The notes beneath the pieces were generated by a model, which made no database searches, was not told where the DNA came from, and worked only from the letters and a program-made list of their open reading frames with translations. From assembly GCF_001404515.1 (NCBI RefSeq), contig NZ_CXWE01000004.1, forward strand, positions 563,341-627,340: a stretch of 64,000 nt of DNA. Direction: 5' to 3'. The stretch comes from Roseibium album (lineage in GTDB: Bacteria; Pseudomonadota; Alphaproteobacteria; Rhizobiales; Stappiaceae). Of this stretch, positions 28,801 through 37,108 are shown one piece after another (position 1 is the first letter of the stretch; each line of letters opens with the position of its first letter). Both the position numbers and the translations under genes were made by a program.

Positions 28801-30155
28801 ACCGGAATTGCGGAAGTCGTGTCTTGCGGGATCACTATCGGTAGTTCGCCAGCCGCCGTTTCCAATTCCTGTTCAGGTGGCCCTTGCGACCGTATCGCGG
28901 GTTTCACCCTCGGTGCCGCGCCTGGCGACCTGCCGGCCGCATTTTCCGTGACAGAGACGTGCTCCGGTGTCCCGGCAACAGGCACATTTTCAATCGCCGC
29001 GGCCTCTTTCGTTTCAGGACCGGGCTCACTTGCCTGCGACTGCGTTTCTTCATCCGGAAGCGATCCGCTTAGCGGAAGAACAGTATATGCGGGCGATTCA
29101 TCTGCCCGCGATTCCTTCATCACGCCGCCCGAGACGTTTCCGCTGCTGATTGGCGGCAAGCCACGTGGATTGTCCACTTCACGCGTGTCACGCAGACCCG
29201 GTGCCGTGACCATGTTCTCGCGGTTTTCGTTGTCCGCGACGGAAAGCTCCTTGTTGATCAGAGCATTCGCCGGATCATTGGGCTCCATGTTTTCCGGTGT
29301 CACATCGATCACATAGGTCTGCTCTTCTCTGAAAGCGCGAATATCGACCGACGGTTCGACGCGCATCAGGAACTTGAGTTTTCCCTTGTCCAGGAATGAT
29401 GTCGCATCGATGACCCCTTGCGGCAGATGTGCACGCAGGTGGGAAATATCCAGCTGCGCCGGATGGTTGAACGTCAGCTTGATGATATCGTTTTCCCGAA
29501 CGAAGGCGGTGTCGAACTTGATCGACCAATCGAAAACGAGGCGTGTGAACGTTGGATGTTCACCGACATGCAGCGTGACTTCCGGACCTTCCTGGGCCTT
29601 CAGGCGCGCCTGCTCCAGCGCACGCACCTTTCTCATTGCGGCTTCCGCCCGCTTCGCAAGATCCCGGACCACGTCGTCCGGCAGTCCCGGTGGCAATCCC
29701 TGCCAGTTCATCGGCAGTATGTCGACGAAGAGCTTTTCGCCTGCCTCCAGCGTGTTGATCTGAAACTGGTTCTTCAAGGCAAAACGGATTGCACTTCCAT
29801 CAGGATCGCGGCGCGCGATGGTGACGTAGTCGCCGAGGTCCAGCGGCACGTCGTCGACCTTTATGTCGACCGGGTCCTCGAATGAAATTCGCAACACACC
29901 GCCGGTAATCACCGCATCATAGATCGGCAGCAAGGTCCGGTCCTTGAAAGTCAGGACAATACGGCCATAACCTTCCGCCGGAACAACCTGAAGGTCCACC
30001 GGTTCCAGTGTCTGGGCTCTGGCGGCAAATGGAAGAGCGGTTGACAAAAGACAGACGCAGATCGCCATCAGGACAGAAAAACAGAAAGCCCGGCACACCT
30101 TTGAGGCGTCCGTGAGCTTGCAGTTTTGTCGCGATGTCAGGATGGGTGCCTGCAA
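25824..30155 (-). CDS. Giant exported TPR protein of the fliL-fliM-motE operon
   Basis: A 1443-residue protein starting at TTG (GAGGA 9 nt upstream), with a signal peptide ending near FAARAQ (residue 48). Residues 50-310 hold two copies of an AMIN-like beta domain (for example GRIVLTFKDRTLLPIYDAVITGGVLRISF and TFTRLVFDWSIKFDTAFVREND), suggesting binding to peptidoglycan or an envelope partner. Residues 310-690 are Pro/Glu/Ser-rich linker; 690-860 a further AMIN-like domain (VRVVFPFSEPVSSAVFRRND). From about 900 to 1400 there are many TPR-type helical pairs. It follows motE by 93 nt in a flagellar operon. A periplasmic role at the motor, like MotC, is inferred from position. Confidence 0.75.
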   Translation of the reverse strand: MQAPILTSRQNCKLTDASKVCRAFCFSVLMAICVCLLSTALPFAARAQTLEPVDLQVVPAEGYGRIVLTFKDRTLLPIYDAVITGGVLRISFEDPVDIKVDDVPLDLGDYVTIARRDPDGSAIRFALKNQFQINTLEAGEKLFVDILPMNWQGLPPGLPDDVVRDLAKRAEAAMRKVRALEQARLKAQEGPEVTLHVGEHPTFTRLVFDWSIKFDTAFVRENDIIKLTFNHPAQLDISHLRAHLPQGVIDATSFLDKGKLKFLMRVEPSVDIRAFREEQTYVIDVTPENMEPNDPANALINKELSVADNENRENMVTAPGLRDTREVDNPRGLPPISSGNVSGGVMKESRADESPAYTVLPLSGSLPDEETQSQASEPGPETKEAAAIENVPVAGTPEHVSVTENAAGRSPGAAPRVKPAIRSQGPPEQELETAAGELPIVIPQDTTSAIPVSTATASAVETLAAPELARSAEEGGGVGSGPQGELVTSAILPDGTQSAGAGDSGVLPIVLAQTSPGALPLAETQPENEGVVRKAPMLDLSKKKIGAPEEGVPVQEGNGIPTLKPVQQPVADMQSDRPGPGESVQMEGGATLGAGEVPAAIQLPSRTTAAPEVWRATGGDVFADERPSPERPPDNVAEEVRNFVSAEARRIGNTVRVVFPFSEPVSSAVFRRNDSIWLVFDTDATIDTRGMVSALAETAERIDVEQFEDYQILRLDMNDPVLATVGVDGNAWSLVIGDMILEPSIPLQLERNVRGDGGSVLRVLYRDPQHIREITDPFVGDTISLVTGFGPPRGLLKPQKFVDLEALSSAQGIAIVTRSDGIKMQVLGDDVIIERKGGLSLSNRHLRGGTGALNTIVDPESSNVEFVSLSTEGPGAYRSRLIELQRKLSRSPAGKRRKPLIELSRFYLAHQFAQEALGLMNLALEEEPALAEDTSFNLMMGAAQTMAGRPQEAYAHLNRPDLKNNPDAAIWQTIVDVKLGNWTPARIAMPRGRTVVGNYPSAIQTEFKLAAAQAMVEVNDFGVANGVLAEIEPSEVTPAQAARYDILRGRVADASGRSQQALTVFDLVTRSDDRPRAAEAEYRALRIRYRDGERSVDETIDQLAGLATSWRGDEVELKTLRFLAQLYAERGQYREAFEAMKSAVQADPDSDTTRLLQEEMNGLFNALFLDGKADEMSPVKALALYYDFRELTPIGRQGDEMVRQLAKRLVEVDLLDQATELLRHQVDNRLKGAARAQIAADLAAIYLMDRKADEALRVLNRSRQASLPSTLERQRNIVEARALTENGRPDLALELVRNMRGSDVDRLRADTFWAAESWRDAGEQLEAMHGSRWSDNIPLDELERRDILRAGIAFSLAGDQLSLERLQTKYTGKMAQSPEALAFEVVTRPIETQGVEFLEVANRLADTDSLETFLKEYRRQYMSPTRTQEDQAAAVPAGNDPAG

Positions 30156-30248
30156 GTCGTTCAGTCCTCGGATAGCGCCAACACTCTATTGTTAGGTAAG
30201 TGTTCTTAACGCGCCCTTACGTGTGCCCTTCAAATCCGAAAGAAGTGC

Positions 30249-30980
30249 TCAGTTTGAAGGAATTTTCGGCAGCATTTGCTGGGCCGGGGCCGGAGCGCTC
30301 ACCGGTTGCACCGGCTGCGGAGTCGAGCCGGTGTTGCTGGCAATTGCAACGGTCAGTCGTTCTGCTCTTTCCGGAGACATTTTTGCCAAGATATCGGCCA
30401 TTTTTCTGGGTTTCATCTGGCGCACGACTTTCAGAAGAATCGGCAGACTCAGCCTGTCGAAGATACGGGCTGCGTCCTTGGGCTTCATGGTCTCGTACAT
30501 GGTGACAAGCCCAGCGACCTCATCCTGCTCCTGCTTCTTCTTTTTCTCTACGGCAGTTTCGATACGCTGCTCCAGTTTCTTGAGCTCATCGACCCGTTTC
30601 TGAATCCGTTCCTCGGTCGCCTGGAGCAGCTTCTCGCGCAGATCCAGTTGACCTTCTTGCTGCTGTAGGGTCTCGCGGCGCTTACCGAGGCTTTCCAACA
30701 CCGCTCTTTCAGCCGCTGAGCCACCGATTTCAAGACTGTCGGGCAGTACCGGTGGCTCCGAGAATTCCTCTTGCGCCGCCATTTCGTTTTCAAGAGGTTG
30801 TTCGTTGACTTCGGCAGTCATCTCCTCACCTGGAGCAATATCTTCCGCGGACGTTTCCTGCGCAACCGCACCATTGATGGGCAGGTTCTCGCTTTCCGGT
30901 CCGAATGCGAGCCCGAGCAATTTCAGGGCAAGAAGGGCACTTGCCGAGATTCCCAACAAAGGCAACAGTCTCAAATTCAT
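30249..30980 (-). CDS. MotE-like motility chaperone (MgtE-N-like domain)
   Basis: A 243-residue exported protein: an N-terminal hydrophobic segment (LLPLLGISASALLALKLLGLAFG), an acidic Gln/Glu linker, a coiled coil (about 95-145, LQQQEGQLDLREKLLQATEERIQKR then KKLEQRIETAVEKKKKQEQDE), and a compact domain at 150-205 with MYETMKPKDAARIFDRLSLPILLKVVRQMKPRKMADILAKM. That last block is the MgtE-N-like domain seen in MotE, the periplasmic chaperone of MotC in Sinorhizobium. It overlaps the DUF6468 gene by 4 nt. Confidence 0.8.
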   Translation of the reverse strand: MNLRLLPLLGISASALLALKLLGLAFGPESENLPINGAVAQETSAEDIAPGEEMTAEVNEQPLENEMAAQEEFSEPPVLPDSLEIGGSAAERAVLESLGKRRETLQQQEGQLDLREKLLQATEERIQKRVDELKKLEQRIETAVEKKKKQEQDEVAGLVTMYETMKPKDAARIFDRLSLPILLKVVRQMKPRKMADILAKMSPERAERLTVAIASNTGSTPQPVQPVSAPAPAQQMLPKIPSN

Positions 30981-31570
30981 GCAGCAGCACCGTTCCGTCT
31001 ACGGAATTGTTCAAGTCTTGCAGTCGCCTCTGCCGCCGCACTTTGTATGTCCGCCGCACGGCTCGTCCGTTTGCGCTCCGGCTCATAGACCGGAGCCTGA
31101 GGTGCCGGCGCGGCCTGAGCCGACGGAGCAGGATGCGAACCATGCCCCGCAGGCTGCTGCCCGTATGCAGCAACATCCGTCGGAGACCTGACGGCATAGG
31201 CGTCACTGCGCGGTGCCGGTTCCTGTTGTGAGGAAGCAGCCCTTGCAGCCTCTGCAATCTGCGAAATCCTGGTAAAGATTTTCTCACCTTCACCAATCTG
31301 TTCTGCAAGACCGCCGGACATGGTTTCCGCTTGCTTAAGGCGGGTACCGAGAACCTTGTCGGCCTCTGATGCCGTAGTCTTCAGACCGAGGATGGCCCGC
31401 TCTGCAATCTCCGTCGCAGTCATAAGTTCGGAGATGGTTGCCCGTAACACTTCTTCGTCGGCTCTGAGGCGTTGCAAGCGCCGATTGAGCATCCAGCAAT
31501 AGCCGATCGTGACCAGCAATAGCACTGCGACCAGACCTTCAATGATCATTCCGATTGGCAAAGTGCTCAT
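30977..31570 (-). CDS. DUF6468-type membrane-anchored protein of flagellar operon
   Basis: A 197-residue protein with a single N-terminal helix (IGMIIEGLVAVLLLVTIGYCWML, about 6-28), a coiled-coil region (LRADEEVLRATISELMTATEIAERAILGLK, then EADKVLGTRLKQAETM), a disordered Ala/Pro/Gln segment and a short basic C-terminal helix. The start at 31570 overlaps fliM by 4 nt; the longer frame upstream lies inside fliM. The family name is from memory; the position between fliM and motE is common in alphaproteobacteria, the function is unknown. Confidence 0.72.
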   Translation of the reverse strand: MSTLPIGMIIEGLVAVLLLVTIGYCWMLNRRLQRLRADEEVLRATISELMTATEIAERAILGLKTTASEADKVLGTRLKQAETMSGGLAEQIGEGEKIFTRISQIAEAARAASSQQEPAPRSDAYAVRSPTDVAAYGQQPAGHGSHPAPSAQAAPAPQAPVYEPERKRTSRAADIQSAAAEATARLEQFRRRNGAAA

Positions 31571-32805
31571 GGTTGCTCCATTTCGTTCTGCATGGCCCGC
31601 TCGAAAGCCGCCAGCGTCATTTTGGGCTTGCGCAAGTTCTTTGCGACCCGGATGGCAATGGAATCCTCCACCTTGCCGAGAGTACCTTCGGTCAGCGGGA
31701 CATTTCCGCACTTGATCGTCACCGAATCCGCCGGAGCGACATCGAAAACCAGTGTCTGCCCAACGTCCAGACTGAGGACCCTGCTCAACGGCAGGTGGGT
31801 TTCATGCAACACCGCATCAACCTCGATTTCGGCTGCATGAATTTCACTGGCAAGGTGCCCTTCCCAGATCGGATCGCGGCCGAATTTCTCCCCCATGAAC
31901 ATCTGAAGCAGCAGATCGCGGATCGGCTCCAGTGTCGCGTAGGGCATCATGATCTCGACAGACCCGCCACGGTCCTCCATGTCGATCCGCAGCTCAACGA
32001 GAATCGCGGCATTCGCCGGGCGGGAGATAGCGGCGAATCTCGGGTTGGTCTCCAGGCGTTCAAGATTGAAGTGAACCGGAGACAACGGTGCGAAAGCATG
32101 TTCCGCATCCTGCAGTATCAGCGCCACCATCTGCTGCACGAGGCCGGTTTCGATCGTGGTGTATGGACGTCCCTCGACCCGCACCGCAGAGGTCCCGCGC
32201 CCGCCGCCGAGCAACACGTCGATGATCGAATAGATCAGGCTGGACTCAACCGTGATCAGCCCGAAGCCGTCCCATTCCTCGGCCTTGAACACTCCAAGGA
32301 TAGCCGGAAGCGGAATGGAATTGAGATAGTCGCCGAACCGGACGGAGCTGATGGAGTCGAGCGACACTTCCACGTTGTCCGACGTAAAGTTCCGCAACGA
32401 GGTTGTTGTCAGCCGTACCAGCCGGTCAAAGACAATCTCGAGCATCGGCAATCGCTCGTAAGAGACCATCGCCGAATTGATAAGTGCCCGGATACCGCTC
32501 TGGTCGCCGGCAATCGTATCCTCGATATTGAAGCCCAGGAGATTGTCGATTTCCTCCTGATTGAGAACACGGTCCGCACCACGGGTCGCGTTTTCAAGGT
32601 CCGGCTCGCTGTCGTCGATCATCGCCGCCCATTGGGCAGCCATGTCGTCGGAACTGCCGGCACCCTGCTCTTCAAGCGCGGCACCCCAGGCGGCGGCTAG
32701 ATCGTCATCATCATCACCACCGGCGCCCTGCTCCGCAAGAGCAGCTCCCCAGGCATCAGCCATGTCTTCTTCGGACAGATCGTCGTCTTCGTCGCTATCA
32801 GCCAT
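31567..32805 (-). CDS. fliM: Flagellar motor switch protein FliM
   Basis: A 412-residue C-ring protein. The CheY-binding-type motif is LNQEEIDNLLGF at about residues 82-93, unusually far from the N-terminus. The middle domain contains SLDSISSVRFGDYLNSIPLPAILGVFKAEEWDGFGLI and DVLLGGGRG; the C-terminal FliN-like domain includes LSRVLSLDVGQTLVFDV. Residues 1-75 are acidic and carry two near copies of a 15-residue unit (AWGAALxEQGAG) and a third partial one (AAQWAAMIDD). It lies 8 nt after fliL. Confidence 0.95.
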   Translation of the reverse strand: MADSDEDDDLSEEDMADAWGAALAEQGAGGDDDDDLAAAWGAALEEQGAGSSDDMAAQWAAMIDDSEPDLENATRGADRVLNQEEIDNLLGFNIEDTIAGDQSGIRALINSAMVSYERLPMLEIVFDRLVRLTTTSLRNFTSDNVEVSLDSISSVRFGDYLNSIPLPAILGVFKAEEWDGFGLITVESSLIYSIIDVLLGGGRGTSAVRVEGRPYTTIETGLVQQMVALILQDAEHAFAPLSPVHFNLERLETNPRFAAISRPANAAILVELRIDMEDRGGSVEIMMPYATLEPIRDLLLQMFMGEKFGRDPIWEGHLASEIHAAEIEVDAVLHETHLPLSRVLSLDVGQTLVFDVAPADSVTIKCGNVPLTEGTLGKVEDSIAIRVAKNLRKPKMTLAAFERAMQNEMEQP

Positions 32806-32813
32806 TCATCGTG

Positions 32814-33326
32814 TCACTGCACAAGGATTTCCTTGAACAGAACCCCTTCCACTTTCGCCGGATACACCGACAAATTGATCCGTCTGAGCAATTCTTCCTT
32901 CAAACGGAACAGACCGGCAGACCCCTCCAGGTCCGCAGGGCGCAATTCGCGCAGATAAATTTGAAACGCATCCAGAATGCGCGGCAGAAACGGTTGAATC
33001 TGATCGATCATCGCGCGATTTTCGACTTCCAGCGCGATCCTGACCTTGAGATACGTCGTCCGTCCTTCCGTCGCCAAATTCACCGTCATTTCCGGCAGAT
33101 CGAAGAAGACCACCGGCTTTTGAACCTCGACAGGCGAACCTGCATCGTCAGGCATCGTCGTCGGCGTTGCGGACCCCATCAGAAAATAGTAGGCCGCGCC
33201 CCCCGCGGCCAGCAGAACCACCAGGCCGATACCGCCAAACAGAAACAGCTTTTTCTTGCTGCCACCCGCAGCGCCTTCACTTTCGCCCTCGACGTCTTCA
33301 TCAGCAGCAGCGCTTTCGTCAGCCAT
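32814..33326 (-). CDS. fliL: Flagellar basal-body-associated protein FliL
   Basis: A 170-residue single-pass membrane protein: an acidic cytoplasmic N-terminus, KKKLFLFGGIGLVVLLAAGGAAYYFLMG as the membrane helix (about 24-51), and a periplasmic domain (PVVFFDLPEMTVNLATEGRTTYLKVRIALEVEN to FRLKEELLRRINLSVYPAKVEGVLFKEILVQ) that packs around the stator. First gene of the leftward fliL-fliM-DUF6468-motE-TPR operon, with CtrA-type half-sites about 60-85 nt upstream. Confidence 0.94.
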   Translation of the reverse strand: MADESAAADEDVEGESEGAAGGSKKKLFLFGGIGLVVLLAAGGAAYYFLMGSATPTTMPDDAGSPVEVQKPVVFFDLPEMTVNLATEGRTTYLKVRIALEVENRAMIDQIQPFLPRILDAFQIYLRELRPADLEGSAGLFRLKEELLRRINLSVYPAKVEGVLFKEILVQ

Positions 33327-33384
33327 TCCGAACTCCGCATTATCCGGCGCTCGCGCGCGATAATTATTACTAAAGAGTTAATGG

Positions 33385-33411
33385 TTAACGAATGGTTACC
33401 AAGCCGTTAAC
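33385..33411. promoter_or_regulatory. Triple-phased CtrA half-sites between fliL and flgF
   Basis: Three half-sites follow one another with exact 7-nt spacers: TTAA-N7-TTAC-N7-TTAAC. A further TTAA lies at 33378. The middle half-site deviates by one base from consensus and is shared by two overlapping CtrA boxes. They are closest to fliL (start 33326) and face the divergent flgF. Confidence 0.65.
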
Positions 33412-33519
33412 GCGAGTCACCAGGCAAAAATTGCCAAGTGGTTAACTTCTGCCGGAATCTCTTGCCGCACGCACCCTGCTGTTTCGTCTTTTACCCAGAT
33501 TTTCCAAGGATTTAAAAAC

Positions 33520-33535
33520 TGGCACGGCACGTGCA
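33520..33535 (+). promoter_or_regulatory. Sigma-54 (-24/-12) promoter of flgF operon
   Basis: TGGCAC-GGCAC-GTGCA matches the RpoN consensus TGGCAC-N5-TTGCA at 10 of 11 defined positions, with the invariant GG and GC in the correct register. The GC is 71 nt upstream of flgF. It fits a class III flagellar promoter of the Caulobacter type. Confidence 0.78.
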
Positions 33536-33604
33536 TTAACCTTAACGAGCCCGCAAGTCTGGGGAGACCGAACGGCTCATCGGGGAGCAAAAGGAACCGT
33601 TCAC

Positions 33605-34345
33605 ATGGAGAACGCACAGCTAATTGGCCTTTCCAGGCAGACCGCCCTGCGGAATCAGCTGAATGTCATCGCCAACAACATGGCGAACATCAACACATCG
33701 GGTTTCAAGTCGCAAAACCTGCTGTTTGAGGAATATATGATGCCGGTGGCCGAGGCGACCGAGTTCGAGACACCGGATGAAACACTGTCCTATGTTCTCG
33801 ATTATTCGTCGCACACCGATTTTGCCAATGGCAGCTTCAAGCTTACCGGCAACGAACTCGACATCGCTCTTGAGGGCGAAGGGTTTTTTGTGGTGCAAAT
33901 GCCGGACGGCGGTGAAGCCTTTACACGCAACGGCGCTTTTCACCTGGACGCGGACGGACAGCTTGTAACCTCCGAGGGCCGACCGGTCATGACATCCGCC
34001 GGTCCCCTAACCTTCTCCAACGAAGACGGCATTATCGAAATCGCCGAGGATGGCACCATTGCCACCGAACTTGGCGTTCGCGGTCAGATCCGGATCGCTT
34101 CGTTTGAAAATGTGCAGGATTTGGAAAAGCTCTCCGAAACCATTTTTGCAGGCGAAAATCCAGGCGTTCCGGCGGCGACCAAGGTCGTGCAGGGAGCGCT
34201 GGAACAATCGAACGTGGATGGCGTCTTTGAAGTCACGCGCCTGATCGAAGTCACCCGATCATACGAAGCGGTATCGAAGATGCTGAAAGACATCGATGAG
34301 TTGAGCCGGCAGGCCATCTCGACGCTCGGAAGAGTTCAAGCCTGA
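33605..34345 (+). CDS. flgF: Proximal rod protein FlgF
   Basis: A 246-residue rod protein. It starts with ENAQLIGLSRQTALRNQLNVIANNMANINTSGFKSQNLLFEEYM, and has the central LDIALEGEGFFVVQMPDGGEAFTRNGAFHLDADGQLVTSEGRPVM and a C-terminal VTRSYEAVSKMLKDIDELSRQAI helix. These are shared by FlgF/FlgG; being shorter and first in an flgF-flgG pair favours FlgF. An AGGAA ribosome site precedes the ATG, and a sigma-54 promoter lies upstream. Confidence 0.94.
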   Translation: MENAQLIGLSRQTALRNQLNVIANNMANINTSGFKSQNLLFEEYMMPVAEATEFETPDETLSYVLDYSSHTDFANGSFKLTGNELDIALEGEGFFVVQMPDGGEAFTRNGAFHLDADGQLVTSEGRPVMTSAGPLTFSNEDGIIEIAEDGTIATELGVRGQIRIASFENVQDLEKLSETIFAGENPGVPAATKVVQGALEQSNVDGVFEVTRLIEVTRSYEAVSKMLKDIDELSRQAISTLGRVQA

Positions 34346-34368
34346 CGGGCTCCAGAGGATTTAAGATC

Positions 34369-35151
34369 ATGAAAGCACTGCAGATCGCCGCCACCGGCAT
34401 GAAGGCCCAGGAACGGAACGTCGAAGTCATCTCGAACAACGTTGCCAACATGAGGACAACGGGTTTCAAGAAACAACGGGCGGATTTCCAGGATCTTCTC
34501 TATCAGAACCTTCGCAGGATGGGCACCGAGACCTCCGATGCAGGAACCATAGTTCCAACCGGCGTTCAGATCGGTTCCGGTGTAAAGATCGCGTCGACCG
34601 CGCGTATCATGTCCCAGGGTTCTCTTGAACAGACAGGCAAGGAACTGGATGTCGCCATCCGCGGCGAAGGCTTTTTCCAGATCGAACTTCCGGATGGAAA
34701 CACCGGTTATACGAGGGACGGTTCATTCGAACGCGATGCCGACGGGCAACTGGTCACCGTTGACGGTTACACCGTCAATCCGGGCATAACGATTCCGGAC
34801 GGCACCCAGGACATCACAATTTCAAACACTGGCGAAGTTCAGGGCATCAATCAGACCGGCGGCACCGTTACGCTCGGACAGATCCAGCTTGCCCGTTTCG
34901 TGAACAAATCAGGCCTGGAAGCCATCGGCGACAACCTGTTTCTGGAAACCAATGCCAGCGGCACGCCGCAAACAGGCAATCCGAACGACAGCGGCTTCGG
35001 CAATGTTCAGCAGTACTTCCTTGAAATGGCAAACGTGGACGCGGTGACCGAAATCGCCGACCTGATCTCCGCGCAACGTGCCTACGAGATGAATTCAAGG
35101 ATCATCAAGGCGGCAGACGAGATGTACTCAACCACCGCTAACCTCCGTTAA
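34369..35151 (+). CDS. flgG: Distal rod protein FlgG
   Basis: A 260-residue distal rod protein: MKALQIAATGMKAQERNVEVISNNVANMRTTGFKKQRADFQDLLYQ, then LDVAIRGEGFFQIELPDGNTGYTRDGSFERDADGQLVT and the C-terminal NVDAVTEIADLISAQRAYEMNSRIIKAADEMYSTTANLR. Size and motifs are standard. It follows flgF by 23 nt. Confidence 0.96.
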   Translation: MKALQIAATGMKAQERNVEVISNNVANMRTTGFKKQRADFQDLLYQNLRRMGTETSDAGTIVPTGVQIGSGVKIASTARIMSQGSLEQTGKELDVAIRGEGFFQIELPDGNTGYTRDGSFERDADGQLVTVDGYTVNPGITIPDGTQDITISNTGEVQGINQTGGTVTLGQIQLARFVNKSGLEAIGDNLFLETNASGTPQTGNPNDSGFGNVQQYFLEMANVDAVTEIADLISAQRAYEMNSRIIKAADEMYSTTANLR

Positions 35152-35166
35152 CGCAGGAAAGCCGAG

Positions 35167-36150
35167 ATGATGAAACATCTGATCAAAGCCACGCTTGGCC
35201 TTCTGTTCATGGGGTTGACCGGGCTGTCTGCAATCGCAGAAGTCCAACCGGTCCTGCGCTCCCAGGTCATGACACTTTCCGAGATCGTGACTGTAGGCGA
35301 TTTCTACTCCGATGCCGGTGCCCATGCCGCAAAACCGCTCTTTCGCTCACCGGACATGGGCACGTCGGGCAATGTCCCGGCCAACCTGGTCGCTGAAAGG
35401 GCGCGGGCCGCTGGTCTGACCACCGCCGGTACTGACGGTCTGAAAACCGTTGTCGTACACAGGGGCGCGACTGAACTGGGCAGAGACCAGTTGGCAAGCC
35501 TTGTGCGCAAAACGTTGGCCGAACGGAACGCAGGCATCGACCCGACCAATCTGGATGTGAAGCTCATTCAGGCACCCAACCGCGTTCTCGCCGACCCGAA
35601 AGTTGCGGAACCGATCCGGTTCGACCGCGTTGACTGGGTGCAGGCAAGCGGGCGCTTTATTATTCAGGCCAGCGTTGCCGTCGAACACGGCACCGAACCG
35701 CTGACACTTACAGGCATTGCCCACGAAATGGTCGAAGTCGTCACGCTCGCACAGCCGCTTCGCCGGGGTGACATCCTGAAGGAAGAAGACCTGACGGTGA
35801 TGCGTCTTGCCCGCTCAAAGACGCCTGCGGGTGCCGTCATCGACCCATCGGAAGTTACCGGCATGGCTGCCCGTAACAGCATTCGCGCCAACATGCCGCT
35901 CTCCCGCAGGAATTTCCAGCGTCCGGTCCTGGTAACACGGGGAGACAAGGTCACGGTGACCTTCAACATGCCTGGCTTGAAACTGACTTCAAGGGCAAGA
36001 GCACTGGAAGAAGGTGCCAAGGGTGATGTCATAGACGTCATGAATCTCCAGTCACGACGTATCATTCCAGCAACCGTCATGTCACGTGGGCAGGTACGTG
36101 TCCACACCGCCAATCCTGTGGTTGCAAGCCTGAACAGCGAGACGAACTAA
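35167..36150 (+). CDS. flgA: P-ring assembly chaperone FlgA
   Basis: A 327-residue periplasmic protein with a signal peptide (to about LSAIAE). The C-terminal SAF-type domain shows LRRGDILKEEDLTVMRL, AARNSIRANMPLSRRNFQRPVLVTRGDKVTVTFNMPGLKLTSRARALEEGAKGDVIDVMNLQSRRIIPATV, characteristic of FlgA. It helps FlgI form the P ring. It overlaps flgH by one base. Confidence 0.92.
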   Translation: MMKHLIKATLGLLFMGLTGLSAIAEVQPVLRSQVMTLSEIVTVGDFYSDAGAHAAKPLFRSPDMGTSGNVPANLVAERARAAGLTTAGTDGLKTVVVHRGATELGRDQLASLVRKTLAERNAGIDPTNLDVKLIQAPNRVLADPKVAEPIRFDRVDWVQASGRFIIQASVAVEHGTEPLTLTGIAHEMVEVVTLAQPLRRGDILKEEDLTVMRLARSKTPAGAVIDPSEVTGMAARNSIRANMPLSRRNFQRPVLVTRGDKVTVTFNMPGLKLTSRARALEEGAKGDVIDVMNLQSRRIIPATVMSRGQVRVHTANPVVASLNSETN

Positions 36151-36899
36151 TGTTGACCTCCCTTCCCCGCCATCTTTTGGCAAGTATTGCGCTGGCGTCG
36201 CTTGCTGCAGGCTGCGGTACCGCAGACCAGCTTGCGCAAGTCGGTCAGCAACCTGCCCTGAATGCAATCCAGGATCCGACAACGACACCCGGATACCGGC
36301 CGGTCCAGATGCCGATGCCGGAGCCACAGCAGGTTCACTACAATCCGAATTCACTTTGGCAGTCCGGAAGCCGGGCCTTCTTCAAGGACCAGCGGGCCAG
36401 CCAGGTCGGTGACATTCTGACTGTCGTAGTCACGATTGACGATGAAGCAGAGATTGAAAACGAAACCGAGCGCAACAGAACCGAGACAAACGGCGCAGGA
36501 GTTGGTGGCGCACTGGGAACGGCGATCGATACGATCTTCCTGCCGGCAGACATGGCGGCCAGCAATCTTGGCAATGTCAACAGCAACTCAAGTTTCCAGG
36601 GAGCTGGCAGTGTCGACCGGGAAGAAACCCTCCAGACCTCAATTGCCGCAGTTGTCACCCAGGTTCTGCCGAACGGAAATCTTGTCATCGAGGGCAGGCA
36701 GGAAGTTCGCGTGAACTTCGAAGTTCGAGAACTGATTGTCGCCGGTATCGTGCGGCCTGAAGACATCACCGCAAACAACCGGATTGCCAGCGAACAAATA
36801 GCAGAGGCCCGCATCGGATATGGCGGTCGCGGCCAGATCACTACGGTTCAGCAGCCGCGTGTGGGCAACCAGGTTCTGGATATCCTGCTGCCGTTCTGA
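36150..36899 (+). CDS. flgH: L-ring lipoprotein FlgH
   Basis: A 249-residue outer-membrane lipoprotein with lipobox LAAGC (Cys about 24) after a signal peptide. The conserved region SLWQSGSRAFFKDQRASQVGDILTVVVTIDDEAEIENETER and the C-terminal VRPEDITANNRIASEQIAEARIGYGGRGQI are FlgH signatures. It ends the flgF-flgG-flgA-flgH operon, before a hairpin terminator. Confidence 0.94.
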   Translation: MLTSLPRHLLASIALASLAAGCGTADQLAQVGQQPALNAIQDPTTTPGYRPVQMPMPEPQQVHYNPNSLWQSGSRAFFKDQRASQVGDILTVVVTIDDEAEIENETERNRTETNGAGVGGALGTAIDTIFLPADMAASNLGNVNSNSSFQGAGSVDREETLQTSIAAVVTQVLPNGNLVIEGRQEVRVNFEVRELIVAGIVRPEDITANNRIASEQIAEARIGYGGRGQITTVQQPRVGNQVLDILLPF

Positions 36900-36977
36900 T
36901 GATCCCGGCACTGGAAACGATCCCCCGGCCAGCCACGGTCAAAGTGTTCTAGAAACTGGGACTTTGGCGGCTGACGA

Positions 36978-37013
36978 CGGGCACGGTATCTCGCTCCCCG
37001 AGTGCCGTGCCCG
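36978..37013 (+). terminator. Hairpin terminator after flgH
   Basis: A 9-bp perfect stem (CGGGCACGG / CCGTGCCCG) encloses a further CTCG/CGAG pairing, and is followed by TTCTCGTTT. It lies 78 nt after the flgH stop and before the transglycosylase gene. Confidence 0.65.
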
Positions 37014-37108
37014 TTCTCGTTTCGGAGGATTTTGGACTTTCCGAGATGACGTCGCGTCATTTTGATTTAGAATGCCGAAGGAAGACAGCTCGATTCACAG
37101 GGGGCTTC

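Noticed and set aside
31555..32700. 381-codon rightward frame
   Set aside because: Antisense to fliM; no recognisable domain.
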